A stretch of 38,121 nt of DNA from CAZRIE01 sp964600075 (GTDB lineage: Bacteria; Bacteroidota; Bacteroidia; Flavobacteriales; Flavobacteriaceae), in NCBI GenBank assembly GCA_964600075.1, contig CAZRIE010000033.1:1-38121 (forward strand), written 5' to 3'. Within the stretch, counting starts at the first letter, position 1. Every line of letters starts with the position of its first letter. Under the pieces are notes generated by a model. That model did no database searches, had not been told where the DNA came from, and saw only the letters and a list, made by a program, of their open reading frames with translations. A program made the translations under genes and the position numbers. Shown here piece by piece: positions 1 through 8,661 of the stretch.

Positions 1-44
1 AATGCCCTTGGACGATTGTCTGCAAGAACTAAAGTTAACCTTTT

Positions 45-1775
45 ATGAAATTCAAATTCTATTTTTTAGCAATACTTTTTACTTTTATACTCTCTTGTAA
101 TAAATCAGAAGACACTACTAAACCTGATCTAAACACTGAAGACCCTAAAGATGAAGAACCGGAGGCAGAGGATGAAACCAAACCGGTAATTACAGTAAAT
201 GGTTTCACCGATATTATTGAGACAACTACTGAAATATCAATTAGTATTGCTGATGATACTACGATAGAAACTAAAATCTCGTATGATGGTGAAGAGCTAG
301 GCGTTAGTTCTGAGAAACAATTTGATTTATCTATAAACCCTTATGTCATACCCGTTGGGACAAAAGATTTCATGGTTGTTGCAACAGATGCCAAAGGCAA
401 TGAGACTTCTGAAATGTTTTCTGTAGAGATTAAACATCTCTTAATTGACAATTATTGGCTTAAAAACGGCAGTAGCGAAGTTCAGGTAAAAAACTGGTTG
501 TTTTTCAACAGTTTAGATGGAAAAGAATTGGCAGTATTCGAACCAACTGCCAAAAATCAAAAAGTCTATACAGACGAGATTATTCTGGAAGACAAAGTTT
601 TATTCTCAACAGCAGATTACGTTATATGGACACCATCCTCCGAAAATAGTGCTAAATCTCTAAACTTAAGGACCTACAAAATTTCATTAGGTGGTAAAAG
701 ATCTGATGGCGTTCCGAATAATAATCCGGAATTTGAAAACACCTCAGAAGTTAAATTGAACGGTATTCCATTTGTAAATTATTCACCCGACTATTATGCA
801 TTTGGTGCCGGATATAGTACTACTGGATACTCTGGAGATGACTTACAAACTACCCTAACAATAAAACATGATGCAATCCAGCCTATATTTATTCGCACGA
901 ATCGATGGGGAGGTAGTACACCAAAGTTTGATGGTAAAAAAGAAAACTACCGATATGTCATTTTGACTCCTGAATCAGGTAGCACCAATATAATAATAGA
1001 AGCTGATCAATTAATTGCTGCTGAAAATAGTTTAAAATTAGGTATTCCGGAACAAGACCCAGGCACTTTATTTTTTCATAGAAATGCTTATGAAAATGTT
1101 GAAGATTTAACTGCTTTTAGAAGGGCTAGCATTTACGACAAGGACTCGTCAAATGAAACCGGAATTGTTGACTATCTGGACTTGCCTAAATTTTCTATGT
1201 TCAACTATTATGACAATGAGCTTTCATATGCAAAAAACGGTGCTTATTACAGTGCAAGGGGAACGGACACTAATTTAGACGTACACATGCCAAATTGGAG
1301 TGCAAGTGTTCAAATAAACGATAACAATATCGAAGTTAATGCTAACAATCAGGAGGTTGATTATTACTCCGTCAGATTGCAAAAGCAAGAAAATGGCAGT
1401 AATGGCAGCAGTAGATTTATTAATTGGAGTTTTAATGTTTTTGGGGAAGGTAATGTTGATAAGAGAATACCCTTTTTAGAAATACCTGAACTGATTAAAG
1501 AAACTATGACAGAACCTTATTTTAAAATAACCAATGACTTGGAAGTAGTAGGCCTAACAGCAGTTGACTATGCAAATATCGACTCGTATGATGAAATTGT
1601 GGAGTGGTTTGTATTCAATAGAAGCGACCTTGTTGGAAGTGGGAATCAATATAGACAGGTTGGTTTTCCAACCTCCAGTTCTTCGGGTAAATCTGTATTA
1701 GCGAATCGTCCATGGTATTTAGATGCCCTTCATCGTTATAATCTGGATGAAATGGGTCAAGTAAGGAAAAAGTAA
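45..1775 (+). CDS. Large surface-type lipoprotein of unknown function
   Basis: 576 aa. Residues 1-17 form a lipoprotein signal peptide ending in a lipobox (ILSC, Cys18). The mature N terminus is rich in Asp and Glu (about residues 20-45), which fits the acidic export signals that send Bacteroidota lipoproteins to the cell surface. Residues about 46-130 resemble an Ig/cadherin-like beta domain (PVITVNG start, VATDAKGNE near the end). The remaining 440 residues are rich in aromatic residues, Asn and Ser, look mostly beta-stranded, and match no family I recognise. The gene stands alone: a short leader precedes it and the next gene is convergent. A glycan-binding or adhesin role is only a guess. 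The start is fixed by the signal peptide. Confidence 0.75.
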   Translation: MKFKFYFLAILFTFILSCNKSEDTTKPDLNTEDPKDEEPEAEDETKPVITVNGFTDIIETTTEISISIADDTTIETKISYDGEELGVSSEKQFDLSINPYVIPVGTKDFMVVATDAKGNETSEMFSVEIKHLLIDNYWLKNGSSEVQVKNWLFFNSLDGKELAVFEPTAKNQKVYTDEIILEDKVLFSTADYVIWTPSSENSAKSLNLRTYKISLGGKRSDGVPNNNPEFENTSEVKLNGIPFVNYSPDYYAFGAGYSTTGYSGDDLQTTLTIKHDAIQPIFIRTNRWGGSTPKFDGKKENYRYVILTPESGSTNIIIEADQLIAAENSLKLGIPEQDPGTLFFHRNAYENVEDLTAFRRASIYDKDSSNETGIVDYLDLPKFSMFNYYDNELSYAKNGAYYSARGTDTNLDVHMPNWSASVQINDNNIEVNANNQEVDYYSVRLQKQENGSNGSSRFINWSFNVFGEGNVDKRIPFLEIPELIKETMTEPYFKITNDLEVVGLTAVDYANIDSYDEIVEWFVFNRSDLVGSGNQYRQVGFPTSSSSGKSVLANRPWYLDALHRYNLDEMGQVRKK

Positions 1776-1866
1776 CCTTTTTTTGGAACTATGTTTATGA
1801 AACAACTATACATTGTTCATGGGCTAAAATCATAAGAATTATGAAATCCGCCATTTAGCTAAAATC

Positions 1867-2637
1867 TTAGTTCTTCATTTCCTCCCGCACCATCAAATAA
1901 AATTGGTCAAATTTCGGATGGATGCTGATTTGTATCCCTTCCCTTAGATTACCGTCCCTACCCAAAGTAGTGATTCGCTCAGCTGCAATGGCAAACTTAC
2001 TTTGAAGTATAGCCGATAGGGCAGCCGCCTGCTGCGCGGGTACGTTTAAGTCACCGGTCATACTCAAACCTTCAATGGTTACCCCCGTTGTAGGATTCGC
2101 TGTTAGCACGTTCGCGATTTTTTCGACCCAAGCTTCTGCTGCAGGTGCCAAAGTCGTGCCGGTGTCACTTCCGAAAAGGGACTGCAATTTTGATGAGATT
2201 ATGACTTTACCTTCGGAAACACCAATTTTTACATTTTCGCCCATCGTCTGTTTGGCATTCGTCAATATGACTATCGTTGTCGAATCGTTACTGGAAATGG
2301 TGTTTTTAATTAACTTTAATTGGTTCTCTTTGGCTTCCAAGCTCGCCATCGCACTGGTAACGGTATTGGATTTCTTGTTCGAAACTTCTGCAAAACTGTT
2401 CAAATTTTGCATGAGGGTAGTGTTCGCATCTTGAAGTTCGGTTACTTGTGTTTGAAAGGATTCCGATTGTGCCGCGGCAATTTTTTCGTTATTCCGTGAT
2501 TTAGAAACTTCAGATTTCATAGCGTTTAACTGAGACTCTAGATCATCAATTTGAGCGATTAATTCGCTTTTCTTCTGGGCCTGTAGTGTTGTAACTGTAA
2601 AAAGCGTAAGACAGAATACGAGTAAAATATACTTCAT
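1867..2637 (-). CDS. Exported coiled-coil protein with a degenerate OmpA-like C-terminal domain
   Basis: 256 aa. A cleavable signal peptide (residues 1-20, ending LQAQ) is followed by a coiled-coil-like stretch (about 21-115) and a C-terminal domain (about 130-256) that is recognisably related to the OmpA lipoprotein at 10312-11166. Shared landmarks are SEGKVIISSKLQSLF against EKGVVFVSISDKLLF, and the tails FDQFYLMVREEMKN against IDQFYSMIEEGMK. The peptidoglycan-contact residues of OmpA domains (Asp of HTD and Arg of SxxRA, both present in the paralogue) are missing; the matching segment reads IEGLSMTGDL. Unlike the paralogue it has no lipobox. It is probably periplasmic and probably no longer binds diaminopimelate in the usual way. 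A -7-like box lies 57-64 nt upstream. Confidence 0.75.
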   Translation of the reverse strand: MKYILLVFCLTLFTVTTLQAQKKSELIAQIDDLESQLNAMKSEVSKSRNNEKIAAAQSESFQTQVTELQDANTTLMQNLNSFAEVSNKKSNTVTSAMASLEAKENQLKLIKNTISSNDSTTIVILTNAKQTMGENVKIGVSEGKVIISSKLQSLFGSDTGTTLAPAAEAWVEKIANVLTANPTTGVTIEGLSMTGDLNVPAQQAAALSAILQSKFAIAAERITTLGRDGNLREGIQISIHPKFDQFYLMVREEMKN

Positions 2638-2700
2638 GGATAAATTTTTTAAGGATATAGAAAATATGATTTGGAAACTCTACTTATTTTTAATTTTGAA

Positions 2701-2708
2701 CAAAAGTA
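2701..2708 (-). promoter_or_regulatory. Candidate -7 box of the OmpA-like gene
   Basis: On the minus strand this reads TACTTTTG, an exact match to the Bacteroidota -7 consensus TAnnTTTG, about 65 nt upstream of the start at 2637. No TTG was seen at the expected -33 distance, so the call is weak. Confidence 0.3.
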
Positions 2709-2820
2709 TATCATTCTTTGTTCTTTGCGAAATGCTTTCTTCTTAAGTAATGGCAATCGCATACTACCCAAGGTTTAAAAAACTTCATGTTTAGGTTTTT
2801 TAGTTGACTTGAACAAGAAA

Positions 2821-4095
2821 CTATTCATTAAGGTAGTCCAAACTCATTTCGGTCAATGATTTTACGCCCAACAGTAGTCCACTCTCATCGATAATAAAAT
2901 CAGGAGTATGATGTGGAAAAGATTCCGTAGTGCCAGGAGTCATTCCTCCCAAAAAGAAAAAGAAACCTGGTATTTCATTTTGAAAATAGGAAAAATCTTC
3001 CCCGCCGGTTACGGCTTTTTGTGTTTGAACGTTCATTGCACCAGCAACTCGGTTCAAGGTAGGCAGCATCTGTTCGACAAGGCCTGGTTCGTTATAGGTG
3101 ATATCGGTATTATCCATAATCTCGATGGTAGCGTCACCTCCATAGGCTTTTGCGATGGCCGGTACCATTTCTTTCATGCGTCTGTCAATATGTTCTTTCA
3201 TGTCATAGTCGAGTGCTCTAATCGTGCCTATCATTTCGGCACTTTCAGGAATAATATTGAATCGTACGCCGCTTGTTATCTTACCAACAGTAATCACGGC
3301 CGCTTCTTTGGTGAGCTCTGTCTCGCGGCTGATGATGGTCTGCAGCCCATCGATAATTTTGGCGCTGATTAAAATGGGATCTACGCCTGACCACGGCTGA
3401 GAACCATGGGTCTGCTTTCCTTTTACATTGATTGTAAAACGTTGAACTGCGGCCATGGTACCACCGGATTTGTAACGAATTACACCTACCGGGGTTTCAG
3501 AGTTGATATGCAGACCGAAAATGGCATCTACATCGGGATTTTTCAGCACGCCTTCCTTTACCATTAATAAAGCCCCACCTTCTTCGCCCGGTGGCGGACC
3601 TTCTTCAGCAGGCTGAAAAACAAATTTCACGGTACCCTTTATTTTATCCGTATGCTTTGAAAGTATTTCGGCTACACCCATTAAGATGGCGACATGCGTA
3701 TCGTGTCCGCAGGCATGCATTACGAGCACTTCTTCACCTTGGAAATCTGCTTTCACAGTCGATTTAAAGGGAAGATTGTTTCGTTCCGGTACGGGTAACC
3801 CATCCATATCTGCGCGTAGGGCCACCACCTTTCCTGTTTTCCCCCCTTTTAATATACCTACGACCCCAGTATGGGCCACTCCGGTTTGCACTTCGATTCC
3901 CAAAGATTTTAAATGGTCGGCTATTTTTTCGGCTGTTTTAAACTCCCTATTTGAAAGTTCGGGGTTTTGGTGGATATCTCTACGCCATTCGATGACCTTG
4001 CTCTCAATAGCTTGGTAATCCTTTTCCAATTTTGGGTCTTGTGCTTGGGCTATACAAAAGGATACCAACAGTGCTAACGGTAATAGTTTTCTCAT
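2821..4095 (-). CDS. Exported M20-family amidohydrolase (N-acyl-amino-acid/hippurate hydrolase type)
   Basis: 424 aa. A signal peptide (residues 1-18, ending AQAQ) precedes a full M20D domain. The metal-site motifs are visible in order: MHACGHDTH (Cys and His ligands), AEEG followed by PPPGEEGG (catalytic Glu), GLHINS, and FPHHTPDF near the C terminus. The dimerisation lid starts near residue 200 (GGTMAAVQRF, GKQTHGSQP). Such enzymes cleave N-acylated amino acids or related amides in the periplasm; the exact substrate cannot be read from sequence. The gene starts 10 nt after the stop of the DsrE-family gene, so the two are probably co-transcribed. Length is normal for the family and nothing looks damaged. 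Confidence 0.9.
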   Translation of the reverse strand: MRKLLPLALLVSFCIAQAQDPKLEKDYQAIESKVIEWRRDIHQNPELSNREFKTAEKIADHLKSLGIEVQTGVAHTGVVGILKGGKTGKVVALRADMDGLPVPERNNLPFKSTVKADFQGEEVLVMHACGHDTHVAILMGVAEILSKHTDKIKGTVKFVFQPAEEGPPPGEEGGALLMVKEGVLKNPDVDAIFGLHINSETPVGVIRYKSGGTMAAVQRFTINVKGKQTHGSQPWSGVDPILISAKIIDGLQTIISRETELTKEAAVITVGKITSGVRFNIIPESAEMIGTIRALDYDMKEHIDRRMKEMVPAIAKAYGGDATIEIMDNTDITYNEPGLVEQMLPTLNRVAGAMNVQTQKAVTGGEDFSYFQNEIPGFFFFLGGMTPGTTESFPHHTPDFIIDESGLLLGVKSLTEMSLDYLNE

Positions 4096-4105
4096 AAGTG
4101 TTAGT

Positions 4106-4639
4106 TTAAATTTTAATAAATCCTTGTTCTTTATGCTGCAGTTTTAGAAGCGCATTCATGGCAGAAAGTGCCATTTGTATATTTGGTATCATATCGATTT
4201 TTGAAATCTCTCTTGCTTTAGCTGTTTGTCCACAAACGATAAATTGTGCGCCTGAAGAGAGCAAAGACTCAACTAATTTTCGGTTCGGGTTGTCCGTATC
4301 AAATCGCTCTTGATAAGCACTATTCTTCAAAATATCTTTATAGGCCTGACCATGTATGACCAAAGCTACCTTCATTTTATCGACAGAAACACCGCTTTGT
4401 GCTTGCATATTGAGGAAACGTGCCGCAGTTTCGATACTCTTGTTGATTTCGATATGGGATTCAGGGGATTCCGAAATATCGAATACTACGTTGTACTCCA
4501 TATCCGTATCGACCCTGAAATCAGATTTTTCGACCTTATAGACTTCTCCATAGCCCTTAATAATAGGGCCGGTTGATTTCTCTTGTGCCGATATATATGA
4601 ACTTCCTATAAGTAATATCAGGAGTATTATTCTTCTCAT
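4106..4639 (-). CDS. Exported DsrE-family protein
   Basis: 177 aa from Met at 4639. A longer reading from 4693 would add 18 residues in front of an obvious signal peptide (MRRIILLILLIGSSYISAQ), so the shorter start is preferred. The mature part has the DsrE/DsrF-like fold pattern: VALVIHGQAYKDIL (beta strand and loop), RKLVESLLSSGAQFIVCGQTA with the single conserved Cys, and a hydrophobic C-terminal helix (MALSAMNALLKLQ). Cytoplasmic family members relay sulfur through this Cys; periplasmic versions are common in Bacteroidota with no established role. It lies directly upstream of the M20 hydrolase and is probably co-transcribed with it. It diverges from pcrA across about 260 nt that hold no recognisable gene. 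Confidence 0.8.
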   Translation of the reverse strand: MRRIILLILLIGSSYISAQEKSTGPIIKGYGEVYKVEKSDFRVDTDMEYNVVFDISESPESHIEINKSIETAARFLNMQAQSGVSVDKMKVALVIHGQAYKDILKNSAYQERFDTDNPNRKLVESLLSSGAQFIVCGQTAKAREISKIDMIPNIQMALSAMNALLKLQHKEQGFIKI

Positions 4640-4900
4640 AGTTCTAAAATTTTCTAAATATAGGGGAATAATAAAGGAAATTACAAATCCCAAATTCCAA
4701 TTTGCGGAAGTTACTTCGTGGAAATTCTTTAGAAAAAGAGTTCGCAGTGTTCTATTTGCGATTTGGTGCTTGTAATATGGAATTTTATTTCTCGATTATC
4801 CTAAAGCTGCAATGCCAGATTTTTGTTCATAAATGTAGAAAACATGATTTCTGGTTGAGCAGATTTATGGCTAAATTCACATCTCAAAATATATGCAGTA

Positions 4901-7228
4901 TTGAAGAATTTTTTAGACGAACTCAATGATGCCCAAAAGGCTCCCGTACTTCATAAAGATGGACCTTTAATGGTAATAGCCGGGGCAGGTTCTGGCAAGA
5001 CTCGTGTACTGACATATCGCATTGCACATTTGATGGCTCAAGGTGTTGATGCGTTCAATATTTTGTCATTGACTTTTACCAATAAGGCAGCACGCGAAAT
5101 GAAAAAGCGTATTGCCAATATTGTGGGCAGTTCTGAAGCCAAGAACCTTTGGATGGGAACTTTTCACTCTGTTTTTGCAAAGCTGTTGCGATTTGATGGA
5201 AATAAATTGGGCTTTCCCAGCAATTATACGATATACGATACCCAAGATTCCCAACGGCTGATTTCTTCCATTATCAAAGAAATGGGACTCGATAAGGATA
5301 TTTATAAATACAAACAGGTTCAGAACCGCATCTCTTCCTATAAAAACAGTTTGATTACCGTTAAAGCCTATTTACAGAATCCCGAATTGGTGGAAGCAGA
5401 TGCTATGGCCAAACGTCCAAGAATGGGGGAAATCTATCAAAATTATGTTGATCGTTGCTTTAAGGCAGGAGCGATGGATTTTGATGATTTGCTCTTGCGT
5501 ACCAATGAGTTGCTAAACCGTTTTCCAGAAGTCTTAATGAAGTACCAAGATCGGTTTCGCTACATTTTGGTCGATGAGTACCAAGATACCAACCATTCGC
5601 AGTACTTGATCGTAAAGGCCCTTGCCGATAGGTATCATAATATCTGTGTAGTTGGGGATGATGCGCAAAGTATATACTCGTTCCGTGGTGCTAATATTAC
5701 CAACATTCTGAATTTTCAGCGGGACTACGATAACGTAGCTATGTATCGTCTTGAACAGAACTACCGCTCGACCAAAAATATCGTAAATGCTGCTAATTCT
5801 ATTATCGCCAAGAATAAAAACCAATTGGAGAAGGTAGTGTGGACGGCCAATGATGAGGGGTCGATGATAAAGATCCACCGTAGTCCTACAGATGCCGAAG
5901 AAGGCCGTTTTGTAGCGGGTTCTATTTGGGATACCAAAATGAACGAACATCTGCTCAATGGGCATTTTGCAGTTTTATACCGCACCAACTCACAATCACG
6001 ATCAATTGAAGACGGATTGCGCAAGCGTGATATTGCGTATCGCATCTATGGCGGACTTTCTTTCTATCAACGTAAAGAAATCAAAGACGTACTGAGTTAT
6101 CTGCGCTTGGTTATCAACTCGAAAGACGAGGAAGCGCTGAAGCGTATTATCAACTTTCCGTCAAGAGGTATCGGTCAAACGACCTTAGATAAATTGATAG
6201 TAGCGGCCAACCATTATAACCGATCTATCTTTGAAGTAATCGAGAATTTGGATAAAATTGACCTGAAAATCAATTCCGGTACCAAAAGAAAGTTGGAGGA
6301 TTTTGTGACCATGATCAAGAGCTTCCAGATTATGAACGAAAGTGCCGATGCCTTTACCCTTGCCGAGCATGTTGCCAAAAAAACTGGTATACTTTTGGAG
6401 TTCAAGAAAGACGGCACTCCTGAAGGTATCGGCAAAATGGAAAATATCGAGGAACTGCTCAACGGTATCAAAGATTTTGTTGAAGGACAAAAAGAGCTGG
6501 CCGATGCTACCGGCGATATCGGAGAGTTTTTGGAAGATGTAGCTCTTGCAACAGACCTTGACAAAGATACGGGCGATGATGACCGGGTAGCCTTAATGAC
6601 CATTCACATGGCGAAAGGGCTCGAATTTCCGTATGTATATATCGTGGGGATGGAAGAAGATTTGTTCCCTTCCGCAATGAGCATGAACACCCGAAGCGAA
6701 CTGGAAGAGGAGCGACGATTATTTTATGTTGCTCTAACTCGCGCTGAAAAACAGGCCTATCTCACCTATACACAGAACCGTTATCGTTGGGGAAAACTAA
6801 TCGATGCAGAACCCAGTAGATTTTTAGAAGAGATCGATGAACAATATGTAGAGAACTTAACGCCGATAGATACCGGTTACCGCTACAAACCGCTTATCGA
6901 TTCAGATATTTTCGGGGAAGTAGATAAAAATAGTCTACGACAGGCCAAGCCCACAAACGGAACCCCGCCCAGTGTCAAAAAACCCAATGAGATCCAACTA
7001 CGCAAATTACGAAAGTTAAAACCGGAACTTGCAACCCCCGTAGGTAATACCAACATAGTAGATCCCAATCTGTCACAGGGCTCTTTAGTGAACCACACCC
7101 GTTTCGGTCGGGGAAAAGTCTTAAAAATCGAAGGTGTTGGAAACGATAAAAAAGCAGAAATACAATTCGATAAAGGCGATATTAAAAAGTTGTTGTTGCG
7201 ATTCGCAAAGTTGGAAGTACTCGAATAG
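4901..7228 (+). CDS. pcrA: UvrD/PcrA-type DNA helicase
   Basis: 775 aa superfamily 1A 3'-5' helicase for nucleotide-excision repair, replication restart and removal of RecA filaments. Motifs in order: Q-motif LNDAQKAPV, Walker A GAGSGKTR (residues 28-35), Walker B VDEYQDTN, motif III GDDAQSIYSFRGA, motif IV QNYRSTKNI, motif V TIHMAKGLEFPYV and motif VI RRLFYVALTRAE. The C-terminal Tudor-like segment (VNHTRFGRGKVLKI to the end) that binds RNA polymerase in PcrA is present. The start codon is TTG, since no in-frame ATG lies near the conserved N terminus. An out-of-frame ATG at 4893 would join the frame if one base were inserted. The DsrE gene diverges upstream and a DUF1080 lipoprotein follows 42 nt downstream. 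Confidence 0.95.
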   Translation: MKNFLDELNDAQKAPVLHKDGPLMVIAGAGSGKTRVLTYRIAHLMAQGVDAFNILSLTFTNKAAREMKKRIANIVGSSEAKNLWMGTFHSVFAKLLRFDGNKLGFPSNYTIYDTQDSQRLISSIIKEMGLDKDIYKYKQVQNRISSYKNSLITVKAYLQNPELVEADAMAKRPRMGEIYQNYVDRCFKAGAMDFDDLLLRTNELLNRFPEVLMKYQDRFRYILVDEYQDTNHSQYLIVKALADRYHNICVVGDDAQSIYSFRGANITNILNFQRDYDNVAMYRLEQNYRSTKNIVNAANSIIAKNKNQLEKVVWTANDEGSMIKIHRSPTDAEEGRFVAGSIWDTKMNEHLLNGHFAVLYRTNSQSRSIEDGLRKRDIAYRIYGGLSFYQRKEIKDVLSYLRLVINSKDEEALKRIINFPSRGIGQTTLDKLIVAANHYNRSIFEVIENLDKIDLKINSGTKRKLEDFVTMIKSFQIMNESADAFTLAEHVAKKTGILLEFKKDGTPEGIGKMENIEELLNGIKDFVEGQKELADATGDIGEFLEDVALATDLDKDTGDDDRVALMTIHMAKGLEFPYVYIVGMEEDLFPSAMSMNTRSELEEERRLFYVALTRAEKQAYLTYTQNRYRWGKLIDAEPSRFLEEIDEQYVENLTPIDTGYRYKPLIDSDIFGEVDKNSLRQAKPTNGTPPSVKKPNEIQLRKLRKLKPELATPVGNTNIVDPNLSQGSLVNHTRFGRGKVLKIEGVGNDKKAEIQFDKGDIKKLLLRFAKLEVLE

Positions 7229-7270
7229 TAGTCTTAAATTTCATTATTTTTAGTTCCTAAAGCCCTATTT

Positions 7271-7912
7271 ATGCTCTTTGGATTCCGTTCTAAGTTATTT
7301 TTTGCGATTGTTTTGTCGATCGGTCTGATGTCTTGCCATACAAACAAAACAAAATTGTTATTCGATGGTCAAACTTATAGCGGTTGGGAAGGCGACACCC
7401 TAAATAATTGGCGAATTGTTAATGATGCCATTGTGGGTGGTTCTTTAACCGATACGGTGCCGCACAACGATTTTGTAGTCACTACCGAGCCCTACAATAA
7501 TTTTATACTGAAATTGAAATTCAAACTTGAAGGTTCCGAAGGGTTTATCAATGCAGGCGTACAATTTCGAAGCCAAAGATTAAAAGAACCTGCATACGAG
7601 ATGATCGGCTATCAGGCCGATATGGGAGACAATTACTGGGGTGCGTTGTATGACGAGTCAAGAAGAAAAACCGTTCTTGCTGCACCAGACTCTTTGGTCA
7701 ATAAACCAACTGTGTACTTTGAGGATTGGAATGATTACGAAATTCATGCAGAAGGAAACCGAATTCGATTATTTTTAAACGGCAAGCAGACTGTAGATTA
7801 TACAGAACCGGATACAACGATACCACAAGACGGAAAGATAGGTCTACAAATACACGGGGATGGAAAGGCCCGTGTTAGCTATAAAGATATCTTGATTCAA
7901 GAACTGGATTAA
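7271..7912 (+). CDS. DUF1080 (3-keto-disaccharide hydrolase-like) lipoprotein
   Basis: 213 aa. A lipoprotein signal (lipobox LMSC, Cys22) is followed by one jelly-roll domain of the DUF1080 / 3-keto-disaccharide hydrolase family (PF06439). Family landmarks are LLFDGQTYSGWEG, NWRIVNDAIVGG, NAGVQFRSQR, EMIGYQADMGDNYWG, WNDYEIHAEGNRIRLFLNG and the closing GKIGLQIHGDGKARVSYKDI. Members bind or hydrolyse oxidised sugars at the cell surface or in the periplasm. Here there is no oxidoreductase or TonB-dependent transporter beside it, so the substrate is open. It may be read through from pcrA (42 nt gap). It is intact, in contrast to the ruined region immediately downstream. Confidence 0.85.
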   Translation: MLFGFRSKLFFAIVLSIGLMSCHTNKTKLLFDGQTYSGWEGDTLNNWRIVNDAIVGGSLTDTVPHNDFVVTTEPYNNFILKLKFKLEGSEGFINAGVQFRSQRLKEPAYEMIGYQADMGDNYWGALYDESRRKTVLAAPDSLVNKPTVYFEDWNDYEIHAEGNRIRLFLNGKQTVDYTEPDTTIPQDGKIGLQIHGDGKARVSYKDILIQELD

Positions 7913-7955
7913 ACTGTGAAGTTGTATCATACATTATAAACACTTGAGGTTTCAA

Positions 7956-8286
7956 ATGAGGGAGAACCTTCTTAAAAATGGTTATCAGCATCTGCTCTTG
8001 AGCAATAATCAGTTAATAATCAACTTCAGCGCACATACAATGATAATTTTCCAAAAAGGGGAAATGATGCTCAAAGAAGGGGATACCGCAAATAGTTATT
8101 TTATCTTGGAATGTGTTCTTACTCACTCATTTATATGTGATTTAATAGAAAAAATAGTACTATCAATTCTTTTGCTACCAATGAAATCGTAATTGAAATT
8201 TCGTCTCTTTTCAGTGTATACCGACACAAGAGAACATTCGGATATTTACCGATTGCGTTTGTTGGAAAATCTTCTTTGATGATTGC
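7956..8286 (+). pseudogene. Remnant of a Crp/Fnr-type cyclic-nucleotide-binding regulator
   Basis: The reading starts MRENLLKNG at 7956 and runs into the cyclic-nucleotide-binding core (KGEMMLKEGDTANSYFILE). Two frame changes follow. After about 8150 the match continues in the next frame as NSFATNEIVIEISSLF (8165-8212). From 8212 it continues in the third frame as QCIPTQENIRIFTDCVCWK, then FFDD, ending at about 8283. Together these give the N-terminal and central part of a Bacteroidota Crp-like protein; the C-terminal helix-turn-helix part is gone. The match stops where a second remnant on the opposite strand begins. Only an 82-codon frame (7944-8192) remains open, and its last 15 or so residues are frameshifted nonsense. 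Probably not functional. Confidence 0.8.
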
Positions 8287-8509
8287 CCCAACCCAAAGAA
8301 CTCATCACTGCATCGCAGCCTTTAGCTAGATATTTTCGGGTATCGTAGTCGTTTACATTATTCTAGACTATTTCCACTAAAGGACTTTTGAAAGTTAATT
8401 TTTTTGAATTTCGAACAAGGATTTTGAAGTGATAACCCCTTGATAATAATTCTTGGACAAGATATTTGCCCGTGCCGCCAATAACAGGAATTTTGTTGTT
8501 ATTTTTCAT
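8285..8509 (-). pseudogene. Remnant of an NAD(P)H-binding (NmrA/SDR-like) protein
   Basis: Read on the minus strand from ATG at 8509: MKNNNKIPVIGGTGKYLVQE, then LLSRGYHFKILVRNSKKL, KSPLVEIV, an in-frame TAG, then NVNDYDTRKYLAKGCDAV and MSSLGWG. This is the N-terminal third of an atypical SDR with an NAD(P)H-binding Rossmann fold. The glycine motif is short: GGTGKYL where relatives have GGTGxxGxxL, so about three codons seem lost. The similarity ends at about 8288, exactly where the opposing Crp-like remnant ends, so one deletion probably removed the 3' halves of both genes. Not functional. Confidence 0.8.
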
Positions 8510-8661
8510 TTTTCTCTTTGTAAATTATTGCATATATAAATTGGTATCAGATAAAGATCGATGCAGATTTCTAGTACAAAAGCATACCGCTTCGGTAATT
8601 TTTATATGTTACAAAAATATTTTAATGATGTAGAGATACTCATCTATAGATAATAACAAAA

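Noticed and set aside
4702..4929. A 75-codon open frame upstream of pcrA on the plus strand
   Set aside because: It overlaps the pcrA start in another frame, has no recognisable domain, and its composition looks like random AT-rich intergenic sequence.
8585..8597. Hairpin TACCG-CTT-CGGTA with nearby T residues, as a terminator of the esterase gene
   Set aside because: The stem is only 5 bp and the T run is weak on the relevant strand; it could be chance.
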